The notes: a model not told the origin generated them from the sequence alone. Shown: positions 1 through 8,906, counted from the first letter of the stretch. The stretch: DNA of 52,666 bases from Brevibacterium permense (GCF_013280495.1 NZ_JABSSX010000017.1:1-52666); one strand, 5' to 3'. Numbers and translations: made by a program.

Positions 1-1
1 C

Positions 2-109
2 CGGTTGGAACACTTGCGTGGTTCAGCGCTGGGGTTCCGGAACCTGACCCACTACATCGCCCGGAGCCTGCTCGAGGCCGGAGGATTCAGACCCCGATTA
101 CACCCCTAA
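2..109 (+). mobile_element. ISL3-type transposase, C-terminal end (partial)
   Basis: The frame is open from the window edge and ends in TAA. Its 35 residues include ALGFRNLTHYIARSLLEAGG, which resembles the extreme C-terminus of IS204/IS1001/IS1165 (ISL3) family DDE transposases. Only the tail is present, so the catalytic residues cannot be checked. Three bases after the stop lies GCGAAGAGCC (112-121), the mirror image of the GGCTCTTCGC-like termini typical of ISL3 elements, which supports the family call and places the element's right end near 121. The family is recognised from memory of the motif, not from a search. Confidence 0.6.
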
Positions 110-111
110 CT

Positions 112-121
112 GCGAAGAGCC
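112..121 (+). repeat. Putative right terminal inverted repeat of ISL3-type element
   Basis: GCGAAGAGCC lies just behind the transposase stop. Read from outside inwards it is GGCTCTTCGC, like ISL3-family ends. If correct, the 8-bp target duplication would be the eight bases from 122 (GATTTGTT). The left end is outside the window, so neither the repeat nor the duplication can be confirmed here. Confidence 0.45.
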
Positions 122-169
122 GATTTGTTGAGCTCATATACCTCCTTGACATAGTGGTCGGCGGAAACA

Positions 170-205
170 ACAGCGGGGCAGCATCCGAAGACGCTGCCCC
201 GCTGT
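170..205 (-). terminator. Rho-independent terminator, minus strand
   Basis: A 13-bp perfect stem (ACAGCGGGGCAGC pairing with GCTGCCCCGCTGT) surrounds a short loop. On the minus strand it is followed by TTGTTT, a U-rich tract. It lies 8 bases after the stop of the small frame at 214-315, so a short minus-strand transcript probably ends here. Confidence 0.7.
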
Positions 206-213
206 CCGACTAC

Positions 214-315
214 TCAGCCGAAGAACGAACGGGCGATCTCCCAGACTGCACGAATGCAGTTAAGGCAGAATCCCCAGAACGCCCAGTTCGGTTCGCGGTT
301 CCGCTTTGGCTCCAC
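214..315 (-). CDS. Possible 33-aa small protein, unknown function
   Basis: I do not recognise this protein. A GTG start is preceded by GAGGAGG four bases upstream. The frame encodes 33 residues: a charged N-terminus (VEPKRNREPNW), then an aromatic and Cys-containing stretch (AFWGFCLNCIRAVW), then WEIARSFFG and TGA. The C-terminal half could form a short amphipathic or membrane-associated helix. A strong terminator (170-205) lies just behind it, which supports a discrete short transcript. Just upstream on the same strand, an Arg-rich frame of 26 codons (330-410, TTG start, AAGGAGG) could be a leader peptide, but that is weaker. The alternative is a non-coding RNA ending at the same terminator. 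The neighbours give no functional clue. Confidence 0.4.
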   Translation of the reverse strand: MEPKRNREPNWAFWGFCLNCIRAVWEIARSFFG

Positions 316-447
316 GATGCCTCCTCGGGTCAGGGCGACCTCGGGAGGCTGGCGCGGCGCATTGACTTTCGCCGGCGCCGGCGCCTATCCTCAGAGTGTA
401 AACATCCCAAGGAATTGACCTCCTTGTAGCCACACATTGGCAGACAC

Positions 448-470
448 TACCCCTGTTCGCAGCAGGGGTA
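448..470 (+). terminator. Rho-independent terminator, plus strand
   Basis: TACCCCTG pairs perfectly with CAGGGGTA across a 7-base loop and is followed by TTTGTTTG on the plus strand. No convincing plus-strand gene precedes it inside the window. It may have served a gene interrupted by the ISL3-type element on the left. Confidence 0.5.
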
Positions 471-560
471 TTTGTTTGTGCCCGGAGATTCACGTACGCG
501 GTATGAACTCTCAGGCACCATTCTACAGATGAAAACTACATATAGTAGGTTCAGCTTCAG

Positions 561-700
561 TCATCCACAACATGTTGTGGTTTTATCCACATTCGTCCAC
601 AGGCTACGCGTAAGACGCGCCGGTTCTCTGACCAGGAGTTCTGTGTTTAAGACTAAAGCAAGCGTTGTTCGAATACAATCCTTTTCCACCCTTATCCACA
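561..700 (+). other. Cluster of DnaA-box-like sequences away from dnaA
   Basis: Two exact TTATCCACA boxes (583-591 and 692-700) and two near matches, TCATCCACA (561-569) and TCGTCCACA (593-601), lie on one strand within 140 bp. The first overlaps a perfect 16-bp palindrome, CCACAACATGTTGTGG (565-580). The surrounding DNA (about 316-758) is gene-free and looks AT-richer than its neighbours. dnaA is about 41 kb away. Similar remote clusters in other bacteria titrate or reactivate DnaA (datA, DARS). That role here is inference. Confidence 0.6.
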
Positions 701-758
701 GGCAAAAATTTCATCCATGTGATTCGATGTCGGCGTGTGATGCAACTGACTTAGGTGC

Positions 759-1241
759 TCATCGGAGAACACCGCCCATGCGGGCCACGAGGAAACCACC
801 GATAAGCAACAAGCCGACGACCGTGGCCCAGGCCATCGGGATGTGCGCGAGCTGCTCGTTGGCCTTATCGAGTCCCGCAGCTCCGACCGTGGCCGCGGTC
901 GCGCCGGCGAAGGGCAGTAGCGAACTCACTTCGAAATATCCACCGCGCAACTTATGCAGCGCGAACGACGTTGCAGCGCCGGCCGCGAGCAATCCCGCCC
1001 AGATCGCCATGTTGGGCATATCGAGGGCGATCTCCACCGTTCTCAGATATGCGAACGCGGCCGGGGCGTAGAGTAACGTGCCGCCGCCGGCGAGAATCCA
1101 ACCGGCGGCACCTTCTCCATTTGCGAGCAGTAGAGATGCGGCGACAAAAACGATTAGAGCGAACAGCCCGAGCATGGTGTAACCGAAGTAGGCCCATCCA
1201 CTCAAGGGGACGATGACTTCGGGGGGATCAGTCCAGTTCAT
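759..1241 (-). CDS. Hypothetical 4-TM membrane protein
   Basis: The 160-residue protein consists largely of four hydrophobic segments. Roughly, these are residues 15-40 (GWAYFGYTMLGLFALIVFVA), 45-65 (GAAGWILAGGGTLLYAPAAF), 78-95 (MAIWAGLLAAGAATSFAL) and 130-155 (MAWATVVGLLLIGGFLVARM), joined by short loops, with the N-terminus MNWTDPPE. GGAAGGAAGA lies 5-14 bases before the ATG. I recognise no catalytic motif and no named family. The next gene upstream on this strand is the truncated permease at 1291-1530, about 50 bp away, so the two may share a transcript. Confidence 0.6.
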   Translation of the reverse strand: MNWTDPPEVIVPLSGWAYFGYTMLGLFALIVFVAASLLLANGEGAAGWILAGGGTLLYAPAAFAYLRTVEIALDMPNMAIWAGLLAAGAATSFALHKLRGGYFEVSSLLPFAGATAATVGAAGLDKANEQLAHIPMAWATVVGLLLIGGFLVARMGGVLR

Positions 1242-1290
1242 TAGGTCTTCCTTCCCAACCGCGGCACCTTAACCACAACTTCTGCCGTGC

Positions 1291-1530
1291 CTAAATCGTC
1301 CCATCGCGGCTGAAATTACGCACGTAAACCGCTCTGCCAGACGCAGCTCGGGCGTGTCGTGCGGAAGTTCTTGCTATCGGCGGGGTCTGGAAGAACATCC
1401 AGGTCCCGGCCGCCACGGTGAGGAACAGCGTGGCACACGCGAAGAATGCGGCGGCCACGAGCACGGAGCTCGCCGAGGTCAGCGATCTCCGTCCGAGGAC
1501 GAGGGGAACTGCTGCGAAGGACGTGGACAT
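1291..1530 (-). pseudogene. Truncated FtsX-like ABC permease (N-terminal remnant)
   Basis: The 79-residue frame starts at ATG with GAGAGGAG seven bases upstream. Its first 50 residues closely mirror the N-terminus of the intact permease next to it: RSLTSASSVLVAAAFFACAT against RSLTSTTSRLVGIAFFSCST, then FLTVAAGTWMFF against FLTVAAGAWAFI. After the first membrane segment the similarity stops and the frame ends with basic, non-membrane sequence, so the remaining roughly 400 residues of the family are missing. It begins 11 bp after the stop of the intact gene. The likely origin is tandem duplication followed by deletion. Translation of a short single-TM protein remains possible because its start signals are intact. 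Confidence 0.65.
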
Positions 1531-1541
1531 CGGGTCTCCTC

Positions 1542-2959
1542 TCAGGCCATGGTCGCCTCGGCGGTGGCCCGGTTCTCGGGTGCCGCCTCGGCGAGGGTGC
1601 GGTTGTGGGGATCGATCTCGGTGACCCGCCGGACGAGCGGGCGGGTGACCTGCAGCCCCAGCCACACCATCGCAACCCCGGCCACGAGGACGGCGGCGAC
1701 GGTTCCGATGGTGAACGGATCGCCGAGGTCGCTCACCGAAGCCATGAGCCAGGCGAGGATTCCGCCGAGGAACAGGGAGACGACGGTGACCAACAGGATC
1801 GGCGACATCACTGCGTTGACGGTCACCCGGTGCATCATCTGCTGGGTCATTCCGGCGGCGTGGAGCTCGCGGTATGTCTGAGCCCGGTCCAGTATGTCAG
1901 CGGCCTGGTTGATCGTGGCCGAGACGATGACGAGGACGAAGGCGATGACCAGGGTGAGGATGAGTCCGGTGAAGATATCGTCGCCGAGGTGGAGGTACGG
2001 ACCCATGACCGCGCGGTCCTCGGCGGAGAAGTCCTCCTGACCGCTGCGCATCATCGCCGTACCCGCCCCGCCGACGACGGCGATGAAGGTGATCATCGCC
2101 AGCCCGGCGACCCGGCGCCAGTACTGTCCGGGGGCATCGGCGATCATTCCCGCCGCCATCACCGAGGCGGGACCGCGGGCGATTCTGCCGGCGATGCCGG
2201 CGTGGATGCGGATGCACAGGACGCCGAGGACGCTGATGAGCAGGAGGGTGATGCCGATCGTGGAGATGCTGTACATGATCGTCACCGCCATCGGCATCTC
2301 CATCTGGGTGGAGACGAATATCGCTGCGGCCACGATGAGGATGAGCACGATGACCGTGATGATGCGGGCAAGGGGGAATCTCCGGGGCAGCGACCGGGTG
2401 CGCACACCCAGCGGGGAGACGGTGATCTTGCGCAGGCCGATGAGCGAGGCGATCAGACAGACGGCAAGGAGGCCGGCGACGACTGCGGCGAGCAGCCAGA
2501 CCGGCATGAGCAGTGCCTGGTAGCCCAGGGGTTCGCCGACGAACGTGATGAAGCTCAGCGGCCAGGCGACCAGCAGGTAGCCGCCGATTCCGGCAAGGAT
2601 GCCCAGCCAGGCGGGGATGAAGGGTTCTGCGACGGCGATGAGGCGGATCGTGCCGCGTTGCGTCCCGAGCAGGGACAGGGTCGAGAGTCGTTCGTCCTGA
2701 CGGCGGGCGCTCAATTTCGCCGAGGCGACCCCGAGGCTGGTCGCGGGCACGATGAGGAGGACCGTGGCGAGGACGGCAAGGAGCTGGTACAACTCGGCCA
2801 CCTCGGCGTATCCGGAGACCTCGGGGCGGTCGATGAATGCCCAGGCGCCGGCGGCCACGGTGAGGAAGATCGTCGAGCAGGAGAAGAAGGCGATTCCGAC
2901 GAGGCGCGACGTCGTCGAGGTCAGGGACCGTTCGGACAGGAGGAGGGGAAGGATATTCA

Positions 2960-2963
<4 letters not shown>
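1542..2963 (-). CDS. FtsX-like ABC transporter permease
   Basis: This 473-residue membrane protein has about ten hydrophobic segments. The first lies at residues 15-45, and the last ones in GTVAAVLVAGVAMVWLGLQV near the C-terminus. The pattern fits the bacitracin-efflux/lantibiotic-immunity and MacB-type permeases, in which FtsX domains flank extra-cytoplasmic loops. Its start overlaps the stop of the ATPase gene by 4 bases (ATGA), implying translational coupling and one transporter complex. The substrate cannot be told from sequence; relatives export or sense cell-envelope-active peptides or lipids. No two-component regulator is adjacent. A truncated copy of the same permease follows directly. 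Confidence 0.85.
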
Positions 2964-3715
<752 letters not shown>

Positions 3716-3975
3716 GCCTCCATGTTTTCACCCAACGGGCCTTGGCACTATGCAGTCAGCCCGTCAGCCGGTGCCGGATTTCCCAACCTCCGTTGACGGA
3801 AAACCGAGTTCAGGGCACCGTGCTTGACAGTCTTCCGACACCACCTCATCGACATGCGAGATCCGGGCTGGCTGCCCCGTGGTCCCGCCCGACCAACCGA
3901 CCAGGTCTACTCCTTCGACGTCTGGATCGTCTCCGCCGCAGAGGACCGGGCAACCTCGGTGCGGGTCTGCCGATC

Positions 3976-5292
3976 TCACCCAGGCAGCAACACGATGACG
4001 GTGTGGATCACGAGGCCGACCAGCGCGCCGATGACGGTGCCGTTGATGCGGATGTACTGGAGGTCGCGCCCGACGTAGAGCTCGATGCGCTCGGCGGCTT
4101 CCTTCGCGTCCCAGCGCTCGATGGTGTCGGAGATGACGCTGGCGATCTCGGGGCCGAAACTCTCGGCCAGATCACCGGCGGTGGTGGCGATCCGGTCGTC
4201 GATGCGCCGGGAGAATTCCGAGTCCGCCTGCAGTCGGTCGGCGAATTCGCCGATGAGCTGCCAGATGCGGGCGCGGACTTCGCCGCCTTCGTCGATGATG
4301 GCCTCGCGCAGCAGCTGTTTGAGCGAACTCCAGATCTCGAGGACGGAGTCGACGACTCCCTCCTGGCTGAGCAGGTCGTTGAAGATCTCTTCGGCCCGCT
4401 GGGACAGGGATGAGTCGGATTCGAGGTCGTCGGAGAGGTCGACGAGCCACGCGTCCAGCGCCTGTCGAGCCTTGTGGTATTCGTTGTCGCGGACGTCGGC
4501 GACCCAGCCGAGCACTTCGCGCTGCAGGCGGTTGGCCAGCTGTTCGTTGACGAAATCGGGGACCCAGGACGGTGCCCGGTTGTGGACGATCTCATCGATG
4601 ACCTGCGGATTGTCACCCAGCCAGCTGTAGGCCTCCGCGACGATGAGGTCGACGAGTCTGTGGTGAGCCCCGTCGAGCACGATCTGACGCAGCAGCTGCG
4701 CGAGCACCGGTGTCTTTCGGGTGGCCACGAGACGAGGAATGATCACGTTCCTGGTCAGCGCCTTGATGGAGTCGTCATCGATACGCGCGAGCACATATTC
4801 GAGCCCTCCTGCAGCACGGTCGACGACGATATCTCGGTTGGCGGGCTTGGCCAGCCATTTCCCCGCTCGATGGGAGATCTCGGCGGATCGGATCTTCGTC
4901 GACACCGCCTCGGCGTGGAGGAAGTTCGCGGCGACGAAGGCCGACAGACTCGCTCCGAGGGTGTCCTTCTTGCGCGGGATGATCGCGGTGTGCGGAATCG
5001 GCAGCCCGAGTGGGTGGCGGAAGAGCGCGGTGACGGCGAACCAGTCGGCGATCGCGCCGATCATCGCGGCCTCCGAGGCGCGGGAGACGAACCCCCAGAC
5101 GCCGGTGTTGTCGGTGAAGAGGTGGGTGGAGAGGAAGATGAGCGTGGCGAGGATGAGCAGCGAGAGCGCGAGCGTGCGCATCTTCTTCAGCCCGCGAGCG
5201 CGCTCTTGATCCTCCGGCGTGAGTTCGGCCGGCCCACCGTTTCCGCTGCCGGCGCCGAAACGCGGTACGGATGGTGTCTTCTCGATCGACAT
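3976..5292 (-). CDS. DUF445 family membrane-associated protein
   Basis: The ATG at 5290-5292 was chosen because AGGGGG lies 5-10 bases upstream; the frame stays open 23 codons further but without a ribosome binding site. The 438-residue product has a short disordered N-terminus, a TM at about residues 40-60 (LALSLLILATLIFLSTHLF), the DUF445 hallmark region GFVSRASEAAMIGAIADWFA followed by VTALFRHPLG and LGLPIPHTAIIP, a long helical middle section, and a terminal TM (VIGALVGLVIHTVIVLLPG). DUF445 proteins (YjiN/YheB type) are conserved membrane-anchored proteins without an assigned reaction. It is a single-gene unit facing the methyltransferase gene. Confidence 0.85.
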   Translation of the reverse strand: MSIEKTPSVPRFGAGSGNGGPAELTPEDQERARGLKKMRTLALSLLILATLIFLSTHLFTDNTGVWGFVSRASEAAMIGAIADWFAVTALFRHPLGLPIPHTAIIPRKKDTLGASLSAFVAANFLHAEAVSTKIRSAEISHRAGKWLAKPANRDIVVDRAAGGLEYVLARIDDDSIKALTRNVIIPRLVATRKTPVLAQLLRQIVLDGAHHRLVDLIVAEAYSWLGDNPQVIDEIVHNRAPSWVPDFVNEQLANRLQREVLGWVADVRDNEYHKARQALDAWLVDLSDDLESDSSLSQRAEEIFNDLLSQEGVVDSVLEIWSSLKQLLREAIIDEGGEVRARIWQLIGEFADRLQADSEFSRRIDDRIATTAGDLAESFGPEIASVISDTIERWDAKEAAERIELYVGRDLQYIRINGTVIGALVGLVIHTVIVLLPG

Positions 5293-5566
5293 CGTTACCC
5301 CCTGCTCCACGACTTTAGCGAAACCCGACCTCTCTGCACGCATCCGCAGGCGGGTTCGCACCTGGGAATTCCGCGGAGTGCCCCACCGCTCGGGACACCC
5401 TATCGCCCGCGAGCGTCCCTCACCGTTGCTCTTACTTCCCCGCGCTGCCGGCTATCCGCCCCGTCGCTCTCGTATCTCCCCGGTGCGCCGGGTGGAGATG
5501 CCACGACTCATGAGAGATGCGCCATCGTGACAGTCGCCGAGGCGGCCGTGCCCGACCGCGAATCGT

Positions 5567-5572
5567 TAGGCT
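5567..5572 (+). promoter_or_regulatory. Candidate -10 element for a leaderless transcript
   Basis: TAGGCT (TAnnnT) ends 6 bases before the ATG of the methyltransferase gene. No Shine-Dalgarno sequence is visible before that ATG. This arrangement is typical of leaderless mRNAs in Actinobacteria. No good -35 hexamer is seen. Confidence 0.35.
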
Positions 5573-5578
5573 TCGTAG

Positions 5579-6457
5579 ATGGAATACTTCGAGAATCGTG
5601 AACGGGCAGAATCCTTCGGCGGGGTCGCCCGGGACTACGATGAATTCCGACCGAAGTACCCTGCCGCGCTCATCACAGCGATCATGGAAGCGGCCGCAGT
5701 TGGCACCGGCTCTCGAACGGATGCCTCACCACCGTCCACCGGCGATCGGACCTTGGGTGCTCCGCGCATCCTCGATGTCGGTTCCGGTACCGGCATTCTT
5801 GCGTCCCAGCTCCGGTCAGCAGGCGCCGAGATCCTCGCCGTCGAACCAGATCCCGCGATGGCTGCGATCGCTCGGTCCAAAGGTCTCGATGTGGACGTTT
5901 CGACGTTCGAGGACTGGGACCCGCAGGGCCGGACCTTCGATCTCGTCAGCTTCGGTCAGTCCTTCCACTGGGTCGATCCTCTGGTTGCTCTGCCGAAAGT
6001 TCGCACGGTGCTCCGCCCCGGTGGAATTCTGGCTCTGGCCTGGAACGATATCGAACCCATCAGTGAGCTGAAGACCCGGCTCGATGCGGTCATCGCTCGC
6101 TTTCATTCCGACGGCAAAACCGCGAGTCTCGGTTCGAGAGCGAGCTGGGGCACCGAAGCGAGCCAAGAGGCGAGGGCGGGCAGCGGTACGACTGAACCCG
6201 CACTGACGGTCGAACCCGTCGAACATCCGGCGCTCACGCAACTGCGGGATGCCGGTTTCGCCCCGAATGAGACCACTTTCGTCGAAGACCTCCATTATTC
6301 GAGGCATGAGTGGCTGTCGATGGTCTTCACCTATTCGGCTCAGCTGACGATGGACCCGGTGAAGAGAGCGGTCATGCGCGAGGAGATGTCCGCCGAAATC
6401 CCCGACGACGGGCTCGATGCGCGGAATGAGGCACTTCTCGTCCTCGCTGGGACTTGA
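5579..6457 (+). CDS. Class I SAM-dependent methyltransferase
   Basis: The 292-residue protein has the N-terminal signature FGGVARDYDEFRPKYP, common in small-molecule methyltransferases, and SAM motif I RILDVGSGTGILASQL at about residues 60-75. It also has the acidic ribose-binding residue in EILAVEPDPAM and a post-motif region with FGQSFHWVDP and LRPGGILALAWND. This places it in the Methyltransf_11/UbiE-like group. The substrate is unknown. About 35 residues around 175-210 look like a low-conservation insert. The gene seems to be transcribed alone, possibly leaderless. Confidence 0.85.
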   Translation: MEYFENRERAESFGGVARDYDEFRPKYPAALITAIMEAAAVGTGSRTDASPPSTGDRTLGAPRILDVGSGTGILASQLRSAGAEILAVEPDPAMAAIARSKGLDVDVSTFEDWDPQGRTFDLVSFGQSFHWVDPLVALPKVRTVLRPGGILALAWNDIEPISELKTRLDAVIARFHSDGKTASLGSRASWGTEASQEARAGSGTTEPALTVEPVEHPALTQLRDAGFAPNETTFVEDLHYSRHEWLSMVFTYSAQLTMDPVKRAVMREEMSAEIPDDGLDARNEALLVLAGT

Positions 6458-6716
6458 ATATGGACACTCATGGTTCAAAAGCTGCGCGCACTATGCTGAG
6501 CAGTGCCCACTTACTGGGCCGGTCCCACACGGCACGAGTCCGGCCCGTAGAGTGAAGGCGTATGGTCACCGCTGTCCTGCACGGGGACCACGTCCTCTCT
6601 TGGACCGCCACTCCGCGGAGACGTCCGACGTCCCCGCTGGGACCACCGCGGCCCTCTTGCAGACGCAGCGATCTGACCGAACCGAGACCACCCGCATCCG
6701 AGAGTCAGGAGCAGTC

Positions 6717-7892
6717 GTGTCAACGACACCCGCCGAGGCCACCATCACCGAGATCACGAGTCTCATCACCTTCGACACGACGAGCCGGGACACGAACCTC
6801 CCGCTCATCGACCACGTCGAAGCCCGCCTCCAGGCCGCCGGCATCGAATCACGCCGGATCCCGAACCCGGAGGGCACGAAGGCGAACCTGCTCGCGACCA
6901 TTCCCGCAGCCGACGGCACGACCAGTGGAGGCATCGTCCTGTCCGGGCATACCGACGTCGTCCCCGTCGACGGCCAGGACTGGTCCTCCGACCCGTTCAC
7001 CCCCGAGATCCGCGACGGCAAGTACTTTGCCCGCGGCAGCGCCGACATGAAGTCCTTCATCGGCGTCATCCTCTCCCGCCTCGAAGCGCTCAAATCCGCA
7101 AAACTCCGCGAACCCATCCACCTCGCCTTCTCCTATGACGAGGAGATCGGCTGCGTGGGCGCCATCTCCCTCGTCGAGGCCATCACCGAGGAGGGCCTGG
7201 CGCCCCGCGGCTGCATCGTCGGCGAACCCTCGAGCATGCGGGCCATCCGCGGCCACAAATCGATGAACGTCTTCCGCGTCGACTTCCATGGCGTCGCCGC
7301 CCATTCCTCGCTCACCCCCGAGGGCGTCAATGCCATCGCCTATGCCTCCGAATTCGTCGCCTTCGTTCACGCCGTCGCAGCCGAATTCCGCACCGAAGGG
7401 CCCTTCGACGAGGCCTATGTCGTGCCCTTCACCTCGGTCACGGCGAACACGTTCAACGGCGGCATCGCCGTGAACACCATCCCCGCCGAGGCGACCGTCC
7501 AGTTCGAGTTCCGTTCGCTCGGTTCCGTGCACCGCGAGTCCCTCATCGAACGCTTCCGCGCCGAAGCCGAACGCCTCGGTCGAGCCATGGCCGCCGAGAA
7601 CGAGACCGCCGGTGTCGACTTCACGATCGAAGCCGAAGCTCCCGGCTGCGAGACTCCGGCCGATGCGGACATCGTCTCGCTCGCCGCGAACTGGGGCGCT
7701 ATCGCCACCGATGACAAGGTCACCTACGGCACCGAGGCGGGGCTGTTCTCCGAAGCCGGAATCCCGACCGTCGTCTGCGGTCCCGGAGACATCGCTCAGG
7801 CTCACGCTCCCGACGAGTTCATCGAACTCGACCAGATTGCCGCCTGCGAATCCTTCATCGACGCCCTCATCGCCGACCTCTCCGAGAGCTGA
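6717..7892 (+). CDS. argE: Acetylornithine deacetylase (M20 family)
   Basis: The GTG at 6717 is preceded by AGGAGC at 5 bases and gives a 391-residue product of normal family length; the frame is open further upstream without initiation signals. Metal-binding motifs of M20 peptidases are present: SGHTDVVPVDGQDW (His ligand and catalytic Asp), RGSADMKSF (bridging Asp) and SYDEEIGCVGA (catalytic Glu pair). Also present are the dimerisation-domain His region and the late GPGDIAQAHAPDEF (final His). ArgE removes acetyl from N-acetylornithine in linear arginine synthesis. Most Actinobacteria use ArgJ instead, so this one may act on another N-acyl amino acid. No arg genes are adjacent. Confidence 0.8.
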   Translation: MSTTPAEATITEITSLITFDTTSRDTNLPLIDHVEARLQAAGIESRRIPNPEGTKANLLATIPAADGTTSGGIVLSGHTDVVPVDGQDWSSDPFTPEIRDGKYFARGSADMKSFIGVILSRLEALKSAKLREPIHLAFSYDEEIGCVGAISLVEAITEEGLAPRGCIVGEPSSMRAIRGHKSMNVFRVDFHGVAAHSSLTPEGVNAIAYASEFVAFVHAVAAEFRTEGPFDEAYVVPFTSVTANTFNGGIAVNTIPAEATVQFEFRSLGSVHRESLIERFRAEAERLGRAMAAENETAGVDFTIEAEAPGCETPADADIVSLAANWGAIATDDKVTYGTEAGLFSEAGIPTVVCGPGDIAQAHAPDEFIELDQIAACESFIDALIADLSES

Positions 7893-7952
7893 GGACGCGG
7901 ATTCAGGGGCGTAGGCTGCACATAGGATCACAGACTCAGGCAGGGAGGAATC

Positions 7953-8171
7953 ATGGCAACCGAATTCTCGGTCGGTGACCACGTGGGCTGGAACTCCGAG
8001 GCAGGGCAGGTCTCCGGTCATATCACGAAGGTCCACACTGCCGACTTCGACTACAAGGGACACCGTCGCCGCGCCTCGGCAGAGGACCCGCAGTACGAGG
8101 TCAAGAGCGACAAGACCGATCACATCGCCGCCCACAAAGGCAGCGCTCTGCACCTCATCGACGACGAATGA
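7953..8171 (+). CDS. DUF2945 (hypervirulence-associated, TUDOR-like) protein
   Basis: The 72-residue protein starts at ATG with GGAGG four bases upstream. The sequence FSVGDHVGWNSEAGQVSGHI followed by DPQYEVKSDKTDHIAAHKGSAL matches the small DUF2945 family, a beta-barrel domain named after a fungal hypervirulence-associated protein. Its biochemical role is not known. The stop overlaps the start of the DUF488 gene by 4 bases, so the two are translationally coupled. The pairing suggests a shared stress or nucleic-acid-related role, but that is inference. Confidence 0.8.
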   Translation: MATEFSVGDHVGWNSEAGQVSGHITKVHTADFDYKGHRRRASAEDPQYEVKSDKTDHIAAHKGSALHLIDDE

Positions 8172-8773
8172 CGGGACTGGACACGGCGAAATCCCCCGCC
8201 GCGTCGGCCGGCCCTGCGGACGCCGCTCTGCCGCGTGTGCTGACAGTCGGGCATTCGAATCGTGAACTGAATGAGTTCATCGAACTGCTCGCGGGTACCG
8301 GCAGCGAGGTGGTCGTCGACGTCCGCAAGCTGCCTGGTTCGACGAAGAACCCCTGGTTCAACGCCGACACCCTTGAGAGCGACCTCGCCGAGGCAGGGAT
8401 CGACCTGCGCCGTCTCGAGGGACTGACCGGACGTCGCCCCGTGAGCCGTACCGTGCCGTTTGAGACGAATGCCTGGTGGCAGAACCGCAGCTTCCACAAT
8501 TACGCCGACCACTGCCTCTCCGAAGAGTTCCACACCGACCTCGACACCCTCATCGAATGGTCGACGACCCAACGCTGCGTCCTCATGTGCTCAGAGGCCG
8601 TGTGGTGGCGCTGCCACCGCAGAATCATCGCCGACCACCTGCTTGCCCGCGGCCACGCGGTCTCACACATCCTCGGTGCGGGACATGTCGATGCGGCGAA
8701 GCTCAGCGAGGGTGCACGACTTGGCGACGATGGGAACCTCACCTACCCCGCCGAAGATCCTCTCGCCCTCTGA
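8168..8773 (+). CDS. DUF488 family protein
   Basis: The 201-residue product contains LTVGHSNRELNEFIELL, then VVDVRKLPGSTKNPWFN, the family's Asp-Val-Arg motif. Further on are FHNYADH and the Cys-containing CVLMCSEAVWWRCHRRIIAD, the usual C-terminal signature of DUF488. The function of the family is unresolved; the conserved Cys, Arg and His residues suggest a nucleic acid or nucleotide binding or catalytic site. The first 20 residues precede the domain and are poorly conserved in type. The gene overlaps the DUF2945 gene by ATGA. Confidence 0.85.
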   Translation: MTGLDTAKSPAASAGPADAALPRVLTVGHSNRELNEFIELLAGTGSEVVVDVRKLPGSTKNPWFNADTLESDLAEAGIDLRRLEGLTGRRPVSRTVPFETNAWWQNRSFHNYADHCLSEEFHTDLDTLIEWSTTQRCVLMCSEAVWWRCHRRIIADHLLARGHAVSHILGAGHVDAAKLSEGARLGDDGNLTYPAEDPLAL

Positions 8774-8887
8774 TCCTGATTGCGATCCACCTGTCGAATC
8801 CGACAATCACCCCTGCCGCCGCTGAAAGTCGGGCTATTTCTCGGTCCGCAGCACCACGAAACTGGATGTACACTGAATCAGCCGACC

Positions 8888-8906
8888 TTAGGTTAGGCTA
8901 AATTCG
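8888..8906 (+). promoter_or_regulatory. DtxR/IdeR-type iron box upstream of efeUOB
   Basis: TTAGGTTAGGCTAA matches the first 14 positions of the 19-bp DtxR/IdeR consensus (TTAGGTTAGSCTAACCTAA); the last five positions do not match. It lies 52-79 bp before the start of efeU, in a typical promoter position. This predicts repression of iron uptake when iron is sufficient. Confidence 0.75.

Noticed and set aside
472..1071. 199-codon plus-strand frame over the DnaA-box cluster
   Set aside because: Runs through the DnaA boxes and antisense to the 4-TM gene; no ribosome binding site.
6516..6546. Inverted repeat GGGCCGG/CCGGCCC upstream of argE
   Set aside because: Short stem with a 17-base loop and no T tract; could be chance in high-GC DNA.
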